DNA from: Bryobacterales bacterium
GTDB taxonomy: Bacteria > Acidobacteriota > Terriglobia > Bryobacterales > Bryobacteraceae
Direction: 5' to 3'
Length of the DNA stretch: 64,000 nucleotides
NCBI GenBank assembly: GCA_016789745.1
Contig: JAEUQF010000175.1
Location: 46,556-110,555, forward strand
The translations under genes and the position numbers were made by a program. The notes below the pieces were generated by a model that did no database searches, was not told the DNA's origin, and was given only the letters and a program-made list of their open reading frames with translations. The first letter of the stretch is position 1, and each line of letters begins with the position of its first letter. This document shows positions 25,393 through 37,974 of this stretch, in pieces.

Positions 25393-27035
25393 ACATCGAA
25401 GAACTTATTGAAACCGAGCAACAGGAGCGCGAGCGGCAGGCCGGCCTGCGGAATCGGATCCTGTGTTGCAGTGTGGCGGGATGTACGGCGGCGGCGGGGT
25501 CGGCGGCCATCCGCGGGTCGATTGAAGCCGCGATTCAGGAACAGGGGCTGCCGGGCGAAGTGGAGGTGTGCGGCACGGGCTGTCTGGGCCTGTGCGGGCA
25601 TGCTCCGTGCGTGCGCAGCGCCAACCTCAACGAAACCTATCATGACGTGACGGCGGCCGACGCGCCGTATTTGGTGCGCGGGGATCGCAGCCGCTTTGAA
25701 GGGCGCACGGTGCGCGACACCGACGCCTTCTATGCCGGGCAATGCCGCGTGGTGTTGGAGAACGCCGGGCGTGTGGATCCGGAACGCGTGCTGGACTACA
25801 TCGCCGCGGGCGGCTATAAGGGGCTGCTCAAGGTGATCTCCGAGATGACGCCGTTCGAAGTGGTGGAGGAGATCAAGAAAAGCGGTCTGCGGGGCCGAGG
25901 CGGCGCCGGTTATCCCACGGGGTTGAAGTGGGAGCTGGTGGCGCGGCAGGAATCGCCCGTGAAGTACGTCATCTGTAACGCCGATGAGGGCGACCCCGGC
26001 GCGTTCATGGATCGCAGCGTGCTCGAAGGCGACCCGCATCGCGTGCTGGAAGGCATGGCGATTGCGGCATTCGCGGTGGGCGCCACGCAGGGGTATATCT
26101 ACGTGCGCGGGGAATCGCCGCTGGCGGTGGAGCGCGTGCGTACAGCGATTCGCCAAGCCGAACGGGAAGGGCTTCTTGGCAATCGCGTATTGGATCATAA
26201 TTTTCAATTTCGTATCGACGTGCGCATCGGCGCCGGCGCTTATGTCTGTGGTGAGGAGACCGCGCTGATCGCGTCGATCGAGGGACAGCGTGGAACGCCC
26301 CGCCCCAGACCTCCTTATCCCCCTGAGAAGGGCTTGTGGGGCGCTCCCACGCTGATTAACAACGTAGAGACGTTCGCCAACATCGCGCCGATTATTCGCA
26401 AAGGCAGCGCGTGGTACGCGTCGATGGGTACGGCGGCCAGCCGCGGCACGAAGGTGTACGCGCTGGCCGGTCGCATCGCCAAACCTGGTTTGGTGGAGGT
26501 GCCGATGGGCACTCCGCTGCGCACCATTCTGTTCGATATCGCGGGCGGTGTGCCGGCCGGATATGCGTTCAAGGCGGCGCAGACGGGCGGGCCGGCGGCG
26601 GGGTGCATCCCGGCGCAGCATTTGGATGTGCCGATGGAATACGAGTCGCTGCAGGCGATCGGGTCGATGATCGGCTCCGGCGGGCTGATCGTGGTGGATA
26701 ACTCGGTCTGCATGGTGGACTTGGCGCGGTTCTTCATGGAGTTCTGCATGGACGAATCGTGTGGCAAGTGCATTCCGTGCCGCGCCGGGACGGTGCAGAT
26801 GCATGACACGCTGGATCGCATCATCAAGGGGCGAGGCAGCGAGGCGGACCTGGATCTGCTGGCGGAGCTGGCCGGGCTGATGCGTGCCACCAGCCTGTGC
26901 GGGTTGGGCATGGCCGCGCCGAATCCGGTGATGAGCACGCTGCGGCACTTCAAGGACGAGTACCTGGCCCATATTCACGAACACCGCTGTCTGGCCGGCA
27001 GTTGTACGCCGCGGGAGGAGGTGGCCCTGGTATGA
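25389..27035 (+). CDS. hoxF: NAD-reducing hydrogenase diaphorase subunit HoxF
   Basis: 548 residues. An N-terminal thioredoxin-like ferredoxin domain ([25 protein letters not shown]) is followed by a NuoF-type core: [17 protein letters not shown] for [17 protein letters not shown] for FMN, and the [4Fe-4S] motif [13 protein letters not shown] with a fourth Cys in SLCGLG. HoxF oxidises NADH or reduces NAD+ in exchange with H2 at HoxH. It lies second in hoxEFUYHW and is coupled to hoxU by ATGA at 27032-27035. Confidence 0.95.
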   Translation: MNIEELIETEQQERERQAGLRNRILCCSVAGCTAAAGSAAIRGSIEAAIQEQGLPGEVEVCGTGCLGLCGHAPCVRSANLNETYHDVTAADAPYLVRGDRSRFEGRTVRDTDAFYAGQCRVVLENAGRVDPERVLDYIAAGGYKGLLKVISEMTPFEVVEEIKKSGLRGRGGAGYPTGLKWELVARQESPVKYVICNADEGDPGAFMDRSVLEGDPHRVLEGMAIAAFAVGATQGYIYVRGESPLAVERVRTAIRQAEREGLLGNRVLDHNFQFRIDVRIGAGAYVCGEETALIASIEGQRGTPRPRPPYPPEKGLWGAPTLINNVETFANIAPIIRKGSAWYASMGTAASRGTKVYALAGRIAKPGLVEVPMGTPLRTILFDIAGGVPAGYAFKAAQTGGPAAGCIPAQHLDVPMEYESLQAIGSMIGSGGLIVVDNSVCMVDLARFFMEFCMDESCGKCIPCRAGTVQMHDTLDRIIKGRGSEADLDLLAELAGLMRATSLCGLGMAAPNPVMSTLRHFKDEYLAHIHEHRCLAGSCTPREEVALV

Positions 27036-27748
27036 GAGTCCGTACGCTGGAAATTGATGGGCAGATGATGACCGGCGCCCCGGGCGAGAGCATCTTCAAC
27101 GTGGCGTGGAATAACGGCATCCACATCCCGCGCATGTGTCATTTGGGCGGGCTGACGGATGTCGGCGCATGCCGGCTGTGTCTGGTGGAGGTGGAGGGAC
27201 AATCGCGCCTGCTGCCTTCGTGCATGACGCCGGTGCGGGAAGGCATGGTGGTGCGCACCAATACGCCGGCGCTGCAGAAGCATCGCAAGCTGATTGTGGA
27301 GCTGCTGCTGGCCGAGCGCAATCATGTCTGCGCCGTGTGTGTGGCAAACGGGGCCTGCGAGTTGCAGGACCTGGCGACGTCGTTAGGCGTGGATCATGTG
27401 CGGGTGCGCTACCGGCATCCGCAGTGCGAGGTGGACCTGAGCCATCCGCGCTTCGGGTTGGACCATAACCGCTGCATTCTGTGCAGCCGCTGCGTGCGGG
27501 TGTGCGACGAGGTGGAAGGCGCCCACAACTGGGACATCGGCCATCGCGGCACGAATGCGCGCGTGATCAGCGATTTCGGCACGGCATGGGGCGATTCGGA
27601 AAGCTGCACCAGCTGTGGCAAGTGCGTGCAGGTGTGTCCCACCGGCGCGCTGTTCAGCAAGGGAGCTAGCGTGGGTGAGATGCGCAAGGATCGCAGTTTC
27701 CTGAAGTACATTGTCACCGCGCGGGAGAAGCACCAATGGATACGGTGA
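27032..27748 (+). CDS. hoxU: NAD-reducing hydrogenase diaphorase subunit HoxU
   Basis: 238 residues, the NuoG N-terminal-like electron wire. It shows a [2Fe-2S] domain ([19 protein letters not shown] and the later LLPSC), the CxxC-x5-C cluster in [15 protein letters not shown], and two [4Fe-4S] ferredoxin motifs, [11 protein letters not shown] and [11 protein letters not shown]. It links the FMN site of HoxF to HoxY. The coding frame is open upstream, but the start overlapping the hoxF stop is the natural one. hoxY begins 13 bp before its end. Confidence 0.95.
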   Translation: MRVRTLEIDGQMMTGAPGESIFNVAWNNGIHIPRMCHLGGLTDVGACRLCLVEVEGQSRLLPSCMTPVREGMVVRTNTPALQKHRKLIVELLLAERNHVCAVCVANGACELQDLATSLGVDHVRVRYRHPQCEVDLSHPRFGLDHNRCILCSRCVRVCDEVEGAHNWDIGHRGTNARVISDFGTAWGDSESCTSCGKCVQVCPTGALFSKGASVGEMRKDRSFLKYIVTAREKHQWIR

Positions 27749-28254
27749 AGACGAGGCTGGCCACCGTGTGGATGGGCGGCTGTTCGGGCTGCCACATGTC
27801 GTTTCTTGATTTGGACGAGACGCTGCTGGAGCTGGCGGCGAAGGTGGAGCTTTGCTACTCGCCCATAGCAGATGCCAAGGAGTTTCCGGAAGTGGACGTG
27901 ACGCTGGTGGAAGGCTGCCTGGCGAATCGCGAACACCTGGCGGAGATCCGCCACATCCGGGCCCGCACGAAGATTCTGATCGCGTTCGGGGATTGTGCGA
28001 TTACGGGCAACATCACGGCGATTCGTAACAGTGTGCCGCTGGGCGTTGTCCTGAGCACGGCGTACGGCGACCCGCGCTTCGGCCAGACGCAGGGCGTGCT
28101 GCCCGTCTTGCTGGACGAGGCGATGCCGCTGCATGAGGCCGTGAAGGTGGATTACTACCTGCCGGGCTGCCCGCCTTCGGCCGAGAAGATACTCGACCTG
28201 GTGGGCAGCCTGCTGGCAGGGGAGCCTGTGAATGGCAGCAAGAGGTTTGGCTGA
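27736..28254 (+). CDS. hoxY: [NiFe]-hydrogenase small subunit HoxY
   Basis: 172 residues. Ligands of the proximal [4Fe-4S] cluster are visible: WMGGCSGCHMSFLD, VEGCLANREH, AFGDCAITGN and LPGCPPSAEK. The protein is short with no C-terminal extension and no Tat signal, as expected for the cytosolic group 3d enzymes rather than membrane uptake hydrogenases. It starts with ATG inside the last codons of hoxU (27736) and is followed at once by hoxH. Confidence 0.95.
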   Translation: MDTVKTRLATVWMGGCSGCHMSFLDLDETLLELAAKVELCYSPIADAKEFPEVDVTLVEGCLANREHLAEIRHIRARTKILIAFGDCAITGNITAIRNSVPLGVVLSTAYGDPRFGQTQGVLPVLLDEAMPLHEAVKVDYYLPGCPPSAEKILDLVGSLLAGEPVNGSKRFG

Positions 28255-28255
28255 T

Positions 28256-29680
28256 ATGTCGACACGAATTACGATTCAGCCGGTGACTCGCATTGAAGGG
28301 CACGCCAAGGTCACCCTCCACGTGGATGAGGACGGCGCCATCAACGGCGCGCAGTTCCATGTGATCGAGTTTCGCGGCTTTGAGAAGATCGCATTGGGGC
28401 GGCCGTTCACGGAAATGCCCGGCCTCATGGCGCGCATCTGCGGCATCTGTCCCATCAGCCATATCATTGCCAGTTCGAAGGCCGGCGATATGCTGCTGGG
28501 GGTGCGCACGCCGCGTGCCGCCGTGCTGCAGAGGCGTCTGTTGACCGATGCGCAGATCCTGCAATCGCATGCGCTGAGCTTTTTCCATCTCTCGTCGCCC
28601 GACCTGCTGTTGGGCTTCGACGCGCCGCCCAGCAAACGTAACCTGTTCGGCGTGGCGGAGACCGATGTGGAGTTCGCGCGCGCGGGCATCCGGCTGCGGC
28701 AGTTGGGCCAGCGGATCATCGAAGGGGTGACGGGCAAGCGGGTGCATCCGAACTGGGGGATTCCAGGCGGCGTGCTGGGCGCGGTGCCGGGCGAACTGCG
28801 GGACGAAGTGCTGGCGCGGCTGCCGGAGTCGTACGCGGCGATGGACGACGCGCTGGGCCGGGCCAAACGCTGGGCTGATCAGTATGCGCCGGAGATCGAA
28901 GGCATGGGCAACTTCCCTTCCCTGCATGCCGGTTTGGTGGGGGCCGACGGCGCCCCTGACTACTACGACGGCAAGCTGCGGCTGGTGGACGGCGACGGCA
29001 ATGTGGTGGCTCCGGGTTTGGATCCGCGCCGCTACTTCGAATATCTGGAGGAGCGTGCCGAGCCCTGGTCGTACATGAAGTTTCCGTTCTACAAGCCGCT
29101 GGGCTATCCGAACGGGATGTATCGTGTCGGCCCGCTGTCGCGGTTGAATGTCGCCACCTGCATGGGCACCGAACGTGCAGACCGCGAGTTTGTCGAACTG
29201 CGGCAGCGCGGGGGCGGGGCCGTGAACGCGTCGTTCCACTATCACCTGGCGCGGCTGGTGGAGATGGTGGGCGCGCTGGAGCGGATGGAGCGGCTGTTTG
29301 CCGATCCCGAATTGCTGAGCGCGGATGTGCGGTCCCGCGCGATGCTGAACGAGGAAGAAGGGATCGGTTCGTGTGAGGCGCCGCGCGGCGTGCTGTTCCA
29401 TCACTACAAGGTGGACGGCAATGGGCTGGTGACGAGCGCGAACCTGCTGATCGCGACGGCGCAGAACAACCTGGCCATTAATCGCACGGTGGAGCAGGCG
29501 GCGCGGCGATTCGTGAAGCCTGACGCCTTGCAGGAGGGTATGTTGAACCGGGTGGAGGCGGCGATTCGCTGTTACGACCCGTGCCTGTCGTGTTCGACAC
29601 ACGCTCTGGGCCAGATGCCGCTGGTGCTGGAGTTGGTGGGGCCGGACGGCACGGTGCGCGACCGGCTGCAACGGGAATGA
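28256..29680 (+). CDS. hoxH: [NiFe]-hydrogenase large subunit HoxH
   Basis: 474 residues. Both nickel-binding motifs are intact: RICGICPISH near residue 60 and DPCLSCSTHALG near the C-terminus. About 22 residues after the final His (to RLQRE) form the peptide that the maturation protease removes. TRIEGHAKVTLHVDEDG at the start is also diagnostic. I prefer ATG 28256, two bases after the hoxY stop and with AGAGG upstream, over ATG 28232. It forms the H2-activating site; the whole set predicts a NAD(H)-linked bidirectional enzyme. Metal-site maturation needs HypA-F, which are not in this window. Confidence 0.95.
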   Translation: MSTRITIQPVTRIEGHAKVTLHVDEDGAINGAQFHVIEFRGFEKIALGRPFTEMPGLMARICGICPISHIIASSKAGDMLLGVRTPRAAVLQRRLLTDAQILQSHALSFFHLSSPDLLLGFDAPPSKRNLFGVAETDVEFARAGIRLRQLGQRIIEGVTGKRVHPNWGIPGGVLGAVPGELRDEVLARLPESYAAMDDALGRAKRWADQYAPEIEGMGNFPSLHAGLVGADGAPDYYDGKLRLVDGDGNVVAPGLDPRRYFEYLEERAEPWSYMKFPFYKPLGYPNGMYRVGPLSRLNVATCMGTERADREFVELRQRGGGAVNASFHYHLARLVEMVGALERMERLFADPELLSADVRSRAMLNEEEGIGSCEAPRGVLFHHYKVDGNGLVTSANLLIATAQNNLAINRTVEQAARRFVKPDALQEGMLNRVEAAIRCYDPCLSCSTHALGQMPLVLELVGPDGTVRDRLQRE

Positions 29681-30051
29681 ACCGGCTTTTCGTAGCGATT
29701 GGGAATCCGCTGCGGGGCGATGATGGCGTCGCCTGGCGGGTGCTGGACCGACTGCGGCTCTCCGGCGACCGGCTGCACCTGCACCAACTCACGCCGGAGG
29801 TAGCGGCGGAGATCGCCCCGTATGCGGAGGTAGTGTTTCTGGATGCGGATGTGGAGGCGGAGGTGCCGGTGGTGGAACCGGTCGGCGACGCGACGGCGGC
29901 GTCTGCGTTTACGCATCATGTGAGTCCGGCGGCAGTGGTGCGGGCGGCGCGGCTATGGTTCGGGTTTGCCGGCAACGCCTGGCTGTGCCGCTTGCCGGCA
30001 CGGGATTTCGAGCCAGTGGTGCCCTCGAGTGAGGTACAACTGCTCCGTTGA
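29677..30051 (+). CDS. hoxW: Hydrogenase maturation protease HoxW
   Basis: 124 residues of the HybD/HoxW endopeptidase family, which trims the HoxH C-terminus after nickel insertion. The Ni-sensing acid lies in AIGNPLRGDDGVAWRVL and a second in VVFLDADVE; FTHHVSPAAVVRAARLWFG supplies the conserved His. The start overlaps the hoxH stop (ATGA). The product is about 30 residues shorter than usual: after DFEPVVP it ends at SSEVQLLR, whereas an alternative frame reads SVEEALAKRM, which looks like the normal tail. A late frameshift or a natural short end are both possible. Confidence 0.87.
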   Translation: MNRLFVAIGNPLRGDDGVAWRVLDRLRLSGDRLHLHQLTPEVAAEIAPYAEVVFLDADVEAEVPVVEPVGDATAASAFTHHVSPAAVVRAARLWFGFAGNAWLCRLPARDFEPVVPSSEVQLLR

Positions 30052-30374
30052 GGAAGCGCTGGCCAAGAGAATGTCTCGCCAAGCTCCCCAAGCTTTGCCA
30101 AGAAGACCGCCAAACAACACGGGGAATGGCCTCGTTTTCCTGGCTATGAGGTGGCCCGGAGGACCTGGGTACTCCGTTGAAGACGGCGTTAAAGGCGATT
30201 TTGAGCAAGAGCCGCAGCGGACGCAGAATGAGCACTCGCTTGCGGTCGCCGCTCCGTAAGTAGCGGTTTGACGGCTGGTGGAGTTTTTCGCAAGACGCTC
30301 GAACAGATCCAAAGCCCCGGCGTGATACGTATCATCACCGAACGACATACTATCTCACGAGGGGAGTTTGGACC
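30052..30374. other. Intergenic region after hoxW
   Basis: 323 bp without a convincing gene on either strand; open frames here give no recognisable domain. The last 55 bp hold a palindrome (30323-30334), a possible -10 (CATACTAT near 30346) and the ribosome binding site GAGGGG of the downstream oxidoreductase. I see no intrinsic terminator for the hox operon. Confidence 0.5.
30323..30334. promoter_or_regulatory. Candidate operator for the FAD oxidoreductase gene
   Basis: TGATACGTATCA is a perfect 12-bp palindrome 40 bp upstream of the start at 30375 and just upstream of a -10-like CATACTAT. Size and place suit a TetR/MarR-type repressor site; no such regulator gene is adjacent. Confidence 0.4.
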
Positions 30375-31677
30375 ATGCATCACGCGATCGTCATCGGAGG
30401 CAGCATGTCGGGGCTTCTGTGCGCCCGCGTGCTCTGCGACCACTACCGGAGTGTGACGCTGCTGGAGCGCGACACCTTTCCCGAGGGGATAGAGAATCGC
30501 CGGAGCGTACCACAGGGCCGGCACGCGCACGGGTTATTGGCGGGCGGGCGGGAAGCTCTGGAGCGGCTCTTTCCGGGGTTCGGGAACGACTTGGTCGCGG
30601 CCGGGGCCCTGCGGGGGGACATTGCGGGGGAGACACGCTGGTTTGTGAACGGCGGCTCTCTGTATCGATCCTGCAGCGAAATGCAGGGGATCGTGGCGAG
30701 CCGTGCCTGTATCGAGACCATCGTTCGCCGCCGCGTGCTGGCGATTCCGAACCTCACCGTGCGGCAGGGAGCGGCGGTGGACGGGCTGCTGCGCGATGGC
30801 ACGCCGGCGCGGGTTGCGGGGGTGCGGATCGGCGGCGAGCGGCTGGAGGCGGAGCTTGTAGTGGACGCTACGGGACGCGGGTCGCACAGCGGGCCATGGC
30901 TGGAAGCGATGGGCTATTCGCGGCCGCGGGAAGAACGGGTAGAGGTAGGGGTGGCGTACACGACTCGCCATTTCCGCCGCACGCCGGAGGATCTGGACGG
31001 GGACCGTGCGGCCATCCTGCCGGCGACGCCGGAGGGCAAGCGCGGTGGGGTGATGCTGGCCCAGGAGGGCGGCCGCTGGGTGGTGACGTTGATCGGGTAT
31101 TTCGGCAACGCGGCACCGAGTGATCTGGCGGGCTTCGTCGCCTATGCACGCTCTTTGCCCTCGCCGGACATTTACGATGTCATTCGCAACGCCGAGCCGC
31201 TGGACGAGCCCGCGGTGGCACGATTTTCCGCCAGCCTGCGGCGCCGCTACGACAAGCTGGCACGGTTCCCGGCAGGATACCTGGTGGTGGGCGACGCCCT
31301 GTGTAGTTTCAACCCGATCTACGGACAGGGCATGTCCGTGGCCGCGTTGGAGGCTGTCGCGCTTGGCGAGGCCCTCCGCCTGGGCCGGGCTGATCTGGCG
31401 CGGCGATTTTTTGGGCGCGCGGCGAAGCTGGTGGATGTGCCGTGGGGCATCGCGGTAGGCAATGACCTGCGGATGAAGGAGACCGTAGGACCGCGTACGC
31501 CCGGGGTCCGCTTCATCAACTGGTATATCGACAAGCTGCACCGGGCGGCGCACCACGACGCAGAGACGACACTGGCGTTCCATCGCGTGTCGAACCTGCT
31601 GGCGCCGCCGGAGACGCTTTTTCATCCGCGTATTGTCGCGCGCGTGCTGTCGGGCAATCTGCGGCGGCGCCCCGCTG

Positions 31678-34857
<3,180 letters not shown>

Positions 34858-34916
34858 GGTCTGAAACTCTATTCAATTGGGAGGATTTGCGCAAGTGCGC
34901 GTGGAACGCGCCGGTG

Positions 34917-35522
34917 CTACAGCTCTTCGCTCTTGTCGTAGATCTGCAGTTTGAACTGCCAGCCTTCGTAGGTCATCATCATGCGGCCGAACTCGTCCCA
35001 GGTGAACTCGCGGCCGTCAATGACGATCATCGGCATGGAATGTTCCAGGGAGGCGGCGGTATCGCAGTCGATGCGCGCCCGCACCACGGCCTCTTCGCTG
35101 ATGTGCCAACCAAAGGAGCCTCGTTCCAGGTGGCGTCTGGCCAGCGCGCGGCGGATCTTCTCGATGAGCCGGCCGAGCAGGATGAGCTGATCGTCACCAG
35201 CGTTGCCGATCACCTGGAACTCATAGCCGCTGCGCCCGCTTTTGCACTTCTCCACCGCGTCCAGGGAGATGTTGCCGCCGAACAGCCGGGCCTCAAAGCT
35301 AAACGTGTGCTTGTTCCCGCTGGCATCTTTGAACTGCATGGGTTCAAAGGCGTGGTGTTGATACGGGATGCCCATGCCGGCGGCCATCTCCACGTTCATG
35401 CAGCGGTTACAGAGAATCTGCCGCGGGCCACCATTGGCGGTCACATAGGTCATCGTTCCGGAACTGCTCTCCCCACAGCGAGTACAGCTTGGGCTCGCTG
35501 CCCGCTTATTTGTTCGGGCCAT
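34917..35522 (-). CDS. Zinc-ribbon protein of unknown function
   Basis: About 201 residues from ATG 35522, where MARTNKRAASPSCTRCGESS begins; longer versions of the frame lack sense. Two CxxC pairs (SCTRCGES and ILCNRCMN) make a zinc ribbon at the N-terminus. The remainder is a mixed domain with FSFEARLFGGNISLDAVE, GYEFQVIGNAGDDQ, a helical RLIEKIRRALARRHLERG and EFTWDEFGRMMMTYEGWQFK. Related hypothetical proteins occur widely in soil bacteria. Cytosolic, function unknown. It is divergent from the S9 peptidase (46-bp gap). Confidence 0.72.
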   Translation of the reverse strand: MARTNKRAASPSCTRCGESSSGTMTYVTANGGPRQILCNRCMNVEMAAGMGIPYQHHAFEPMQFKDASGNKHTFSFEARLFGGNISLDAVEKCKSGRSGYEFQVIGNAGDDQLILLGRLIEKIRRALARRHLERGSFGWHISEEAVVRARIDCDTAASLEHSMPMIVIDGREFTWDEFGRMMMTYEGWQFKLQIYDKSEEL

Positions 35523-35568
35523 CGCAAGAGCATAGCAAACCGTAACGCTTACGCTACAATCACGTGTC

Positions 35569-37974
35569 GTGAAGCAATCTCTCGCCCTGCTGCTTCTGAG
35601 TGGCCTCAGTGTGATCTGTTTCGGCCAAACCAATTACCAGCACGCTCCGGAACCCATCCGGCGCATTCTGTCCGCGCCCGAGCCGCCGAAGGCTTTCGTG
35701 AGCCCGGACCATCAACGTCTGCTCCTGTTGGAACAGGAGAGCCTGCCGCCGGTGGCGGAACTCGCCAAGCCGGTGCTGCGCCTGGCGGGGGTTCGCATCA
35801 ATCCGCGCAACAATGCCCAGCATGATCCGAACAGCTACCGGGCTGCGACGCTGCTGACGCTGACAGGCCTGCGACGCGAGGCACTGCGCTTCCCCGCGGG
35901 TGCGCGTCTGCTGCAGCCGGAGTGGAATGGCAAGGGCGACCGCTTTGCCATGGCTGTGCTGTTTGATGACCGTGCGGAGTTGTGGATCGGCGATACGGAG
36001 GGGACGGTGAAGGCGGTGGCGAATCTGAAGCTGAACCTGACGCTGCCGGATGCGTTCAACTGGAGTGCCGATGGCAAGGCCGTGTATGCGCGCGCGGTGC
36101 CTGCCAATCGCGGTGCCGTGCCCGCGCCACCGAGCGCGCCGGTTGGCCCGAACGTGCAGCAATCGAACGGGCGCGCCTCCGATACGTGGACGCTGCAGGA
36201 CATGCTGGCGAGTGAGCATGACGAGAAGCTGTTTGAGTATTACGCGACATCGCAGTTGGTGCGCGTGGATGCGGTGACGGGCGCTGTTACGGCGCTGGGC
36301 AAGCCCGCCATTCTTACACACACCACGCCCGCGCCTGATAACGCGCATCTTCTGGTGCGCTCCATTCACCGGCCGTTTTCCTGGCTGTATGCCTGGGAGA
36401 GTTTTCCGCAGGAGGTGGAAGTGTGGAACGGCGCTGGAGTGAAGGTGCATACCGTCGCCAGTTTGCCCTTAGCGGATAGCGTGTCGCAAGATGGCGTGCG
36501 GGTGGGCCCGCGGTCGGTGCGCTGGCATCCAGTGGATCCGGCGGCGCTGGTTTGGGTGGAGGCGCTGGATGGCGGCAACCCGAAGGAGAAGGCAACGAAT
36601 CGCGACCGCATCCTGATTGCCATGGCGCCGTTTACCGAAGCCAAGGAGCTGCAGTTGGTGCAGCATCGTTTCGCGGCGCGCGGCGAGGGGTTGGTGTTTC
36701 TCAAGGGCGGCGGTTATCTGTACAGCGAGAACCAGAGGGAACGGCGGTGGACGCGGAGCACGCTGGTGTCGGCATCGGGTGCTCGCAGGGTGGTGGATGA
36801 CCGCGCGCAGCGCGACCGCTACCGGGACCCTGGCGACCTGGTGTTGGACACCTTGCCTACCGGTGGGAAGGTGCTGCTGCAGAACGGTGACTATGCTTTC
36901 TACAAAGGCGATGGCGCTTCGGCGGAGGGCGAGTATCCTTTCCTCGATCGCGTGAATTTGCAGAGCGGCGAAAAGACGCGGGTGTTTCAGAGTGAGAAGG
37001 GCACGTATGAGACCGTGGAGACTGTGCTGAACCAGGATGGCACGCGGTTGCTCACGCGAAGAGAGTCGGCGAGCGAGCCTCCGAACTACTTCCTGTTGGA
37101 CAACGGCAGGCGTACGGCATTGACGAACTACCAGGACCCGGCGCCGGAGTTTCGCAAAGTGACGAAGCGGCTGGTGACCTATAAGCGCAATGACGGGGTG
37201 CCGCTTTCGTTCACGCTCTATCTGCCGCCGAACAGCGAAGGCAAGCGGTTGCCGACGCTGGTGTGGGCCTATCCGCTGGAGTTCAACGATGCCAGCACGG
37301 CGGGGCAGGTTTCGAGCACGGCGAACCGCTTCACTTCGCCACGGGGCGCCTCGCATCTGTATATGGCACTGGCGGGCTACGCCATTCTGGATAATGCTTC
37401 GCTGCCAATTGTTGGCGACTTGCAGGTTGCCAATGACACTTACGTGGAGCAGATTGTGGCGGGGGCGAAGGCCGCCATCGATCAGGCGGTGGAGTTGGGG
37501 GTGACGGATCCGGATCGCGTGGGGGTTTCCGGACACAGCTATGGCGGCTTCATGACGGCGAACCTGCTGGCGCATTCGGATTTGTTCCGCGCGGGTGTGG
37601 CTCGCAGCGGGGCGTATAACCGCACGCTGACGCCGTTCGGTTTTCAAGGCGAACGGCGCACGTTCTGGCAGGCGCAGGAGATCTACTCGAAGATGTCGCC
37701 ATTCATGCATGCGCACAAGATCAAGGAGCCGGTGTTGTTTATCCACGGCATGGCGGACAACAACGCCGGCACGTTCCCGATTCAATCGGAACGCATGTAC
37801 CAGGCGGTGCGTGGGAACGGGGGCGTTACTCGGTTGGTGATGCTGCCGCACGAATCGCACAGCTATCGCGGGCGGGAGTCGGTGGAGCATGCCATTTGGG
37901 AGATGCTGAGCTGGCTCGACAAGCATGTGAAGAACGCGGCGCCGCGCGGGGGCGCCTCTGGAGGGGTGAATTGA
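35569..37974 (+). CDS. S9 family serine peptidase (prolyl oligopeptidase/glutamyl endopeptidase-like), exported
   Basis: 801 residues with a signal peptide (SLALLLLSGLSVICFG), a propeller domain over about 100-560, and a C-terminal alpha/beta hydrolase. Catalytic triad: Ser657 in VSGHSYGGFM, Asp730 in HGMADNNAGT and His764 in PHESHSYRG. The sequence resembles glutamyl endopeptidase-like S9 members of Acidobacteria. The start GTG 35569 has no Shine-Dalgarno but a good -10 hexamer, TACAAT (35555-35560), so the mRNA may be leaderless or nearly so. Its stop overlaps the TTG start of the nucleoside permease gene. Confidence 0.92.
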   Translation: MKQSLALLLLSGLSVICFGQTNYQHAPEPIRRILSAPEPPKAFVSPDHQRLLLLEQESLPPVAELAKPVLRLAGVRINPRNNAQHDPNSYRAATLLTLTGLRREALRFPAGARLLQPEWNGKGDRFAMAVLFDDRAELWIGDTEGTVKAVANLKLNLTLPDAFNWSADGKAVYARAVPANRGAVPAPPSAPVGPNVQQSNGRASDTWTLQDMLASEHDEKLFEYYATSQLVRVDAVTGAVTALGKPAILTHTTPAPDNAHLLVRSIHRPFSWLYAWESFPQEVEVWNGAGVKVHTVASLPLADSVSQDGVRVGPRSVRWHPVDPAALVWVEALDGGNPKEKATNRDRILIAMAPFTEAKELQLVQHRFAARGEGLVFLKGGGYLYSENQRERRWTRSTLVSASGARRVVDDRAQRDRYRDPGDLVLDTLPTGGKVLLQNGDYAFYKGDGASAEGEYPFLDRVNLQSGEKTRVFQSEKGTYETVETVLNQDGTRLLTRRESASEPPNYFLLDNGRRTALTNYQDPAPEFRKVTKRLVTYKRNDGVPLSFTLYLPPNSEGKRLPTLVWAYPLEFNDASTAGQVSSTANRFTSPRGASHLYMALAGYAILDNASLPIVGDLQVANDTYVEQIVAGAKAAIDQAVELGVTDPDRVGVSGHSYGGFMTANLLAHSDLFRAGVARSGAYNRTLTPFGFQGERRTFWQAQEIYSKMSPFMHAHKIKEPVLFIHGMADNNAGTFPIQSERMYQAVRGNGGVTRLVMLPHESHSYRGRESVEHAIWEMLSWLDKHVKNAAPRGGASGGVN

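Noticed and set aside
25248..29671. Two long antisense frames (578 and 552 codons) across the hox operon
   Set aside because: No domains, and they are the mirror of proteins with all metal ligands conserved.
30043..30180. Direct repeat CTCCGTTGA at 30043 and 30172
   Set aside because: Only nine bases, flanks differ; not supported as an attachment or insertion-sequence duplication.
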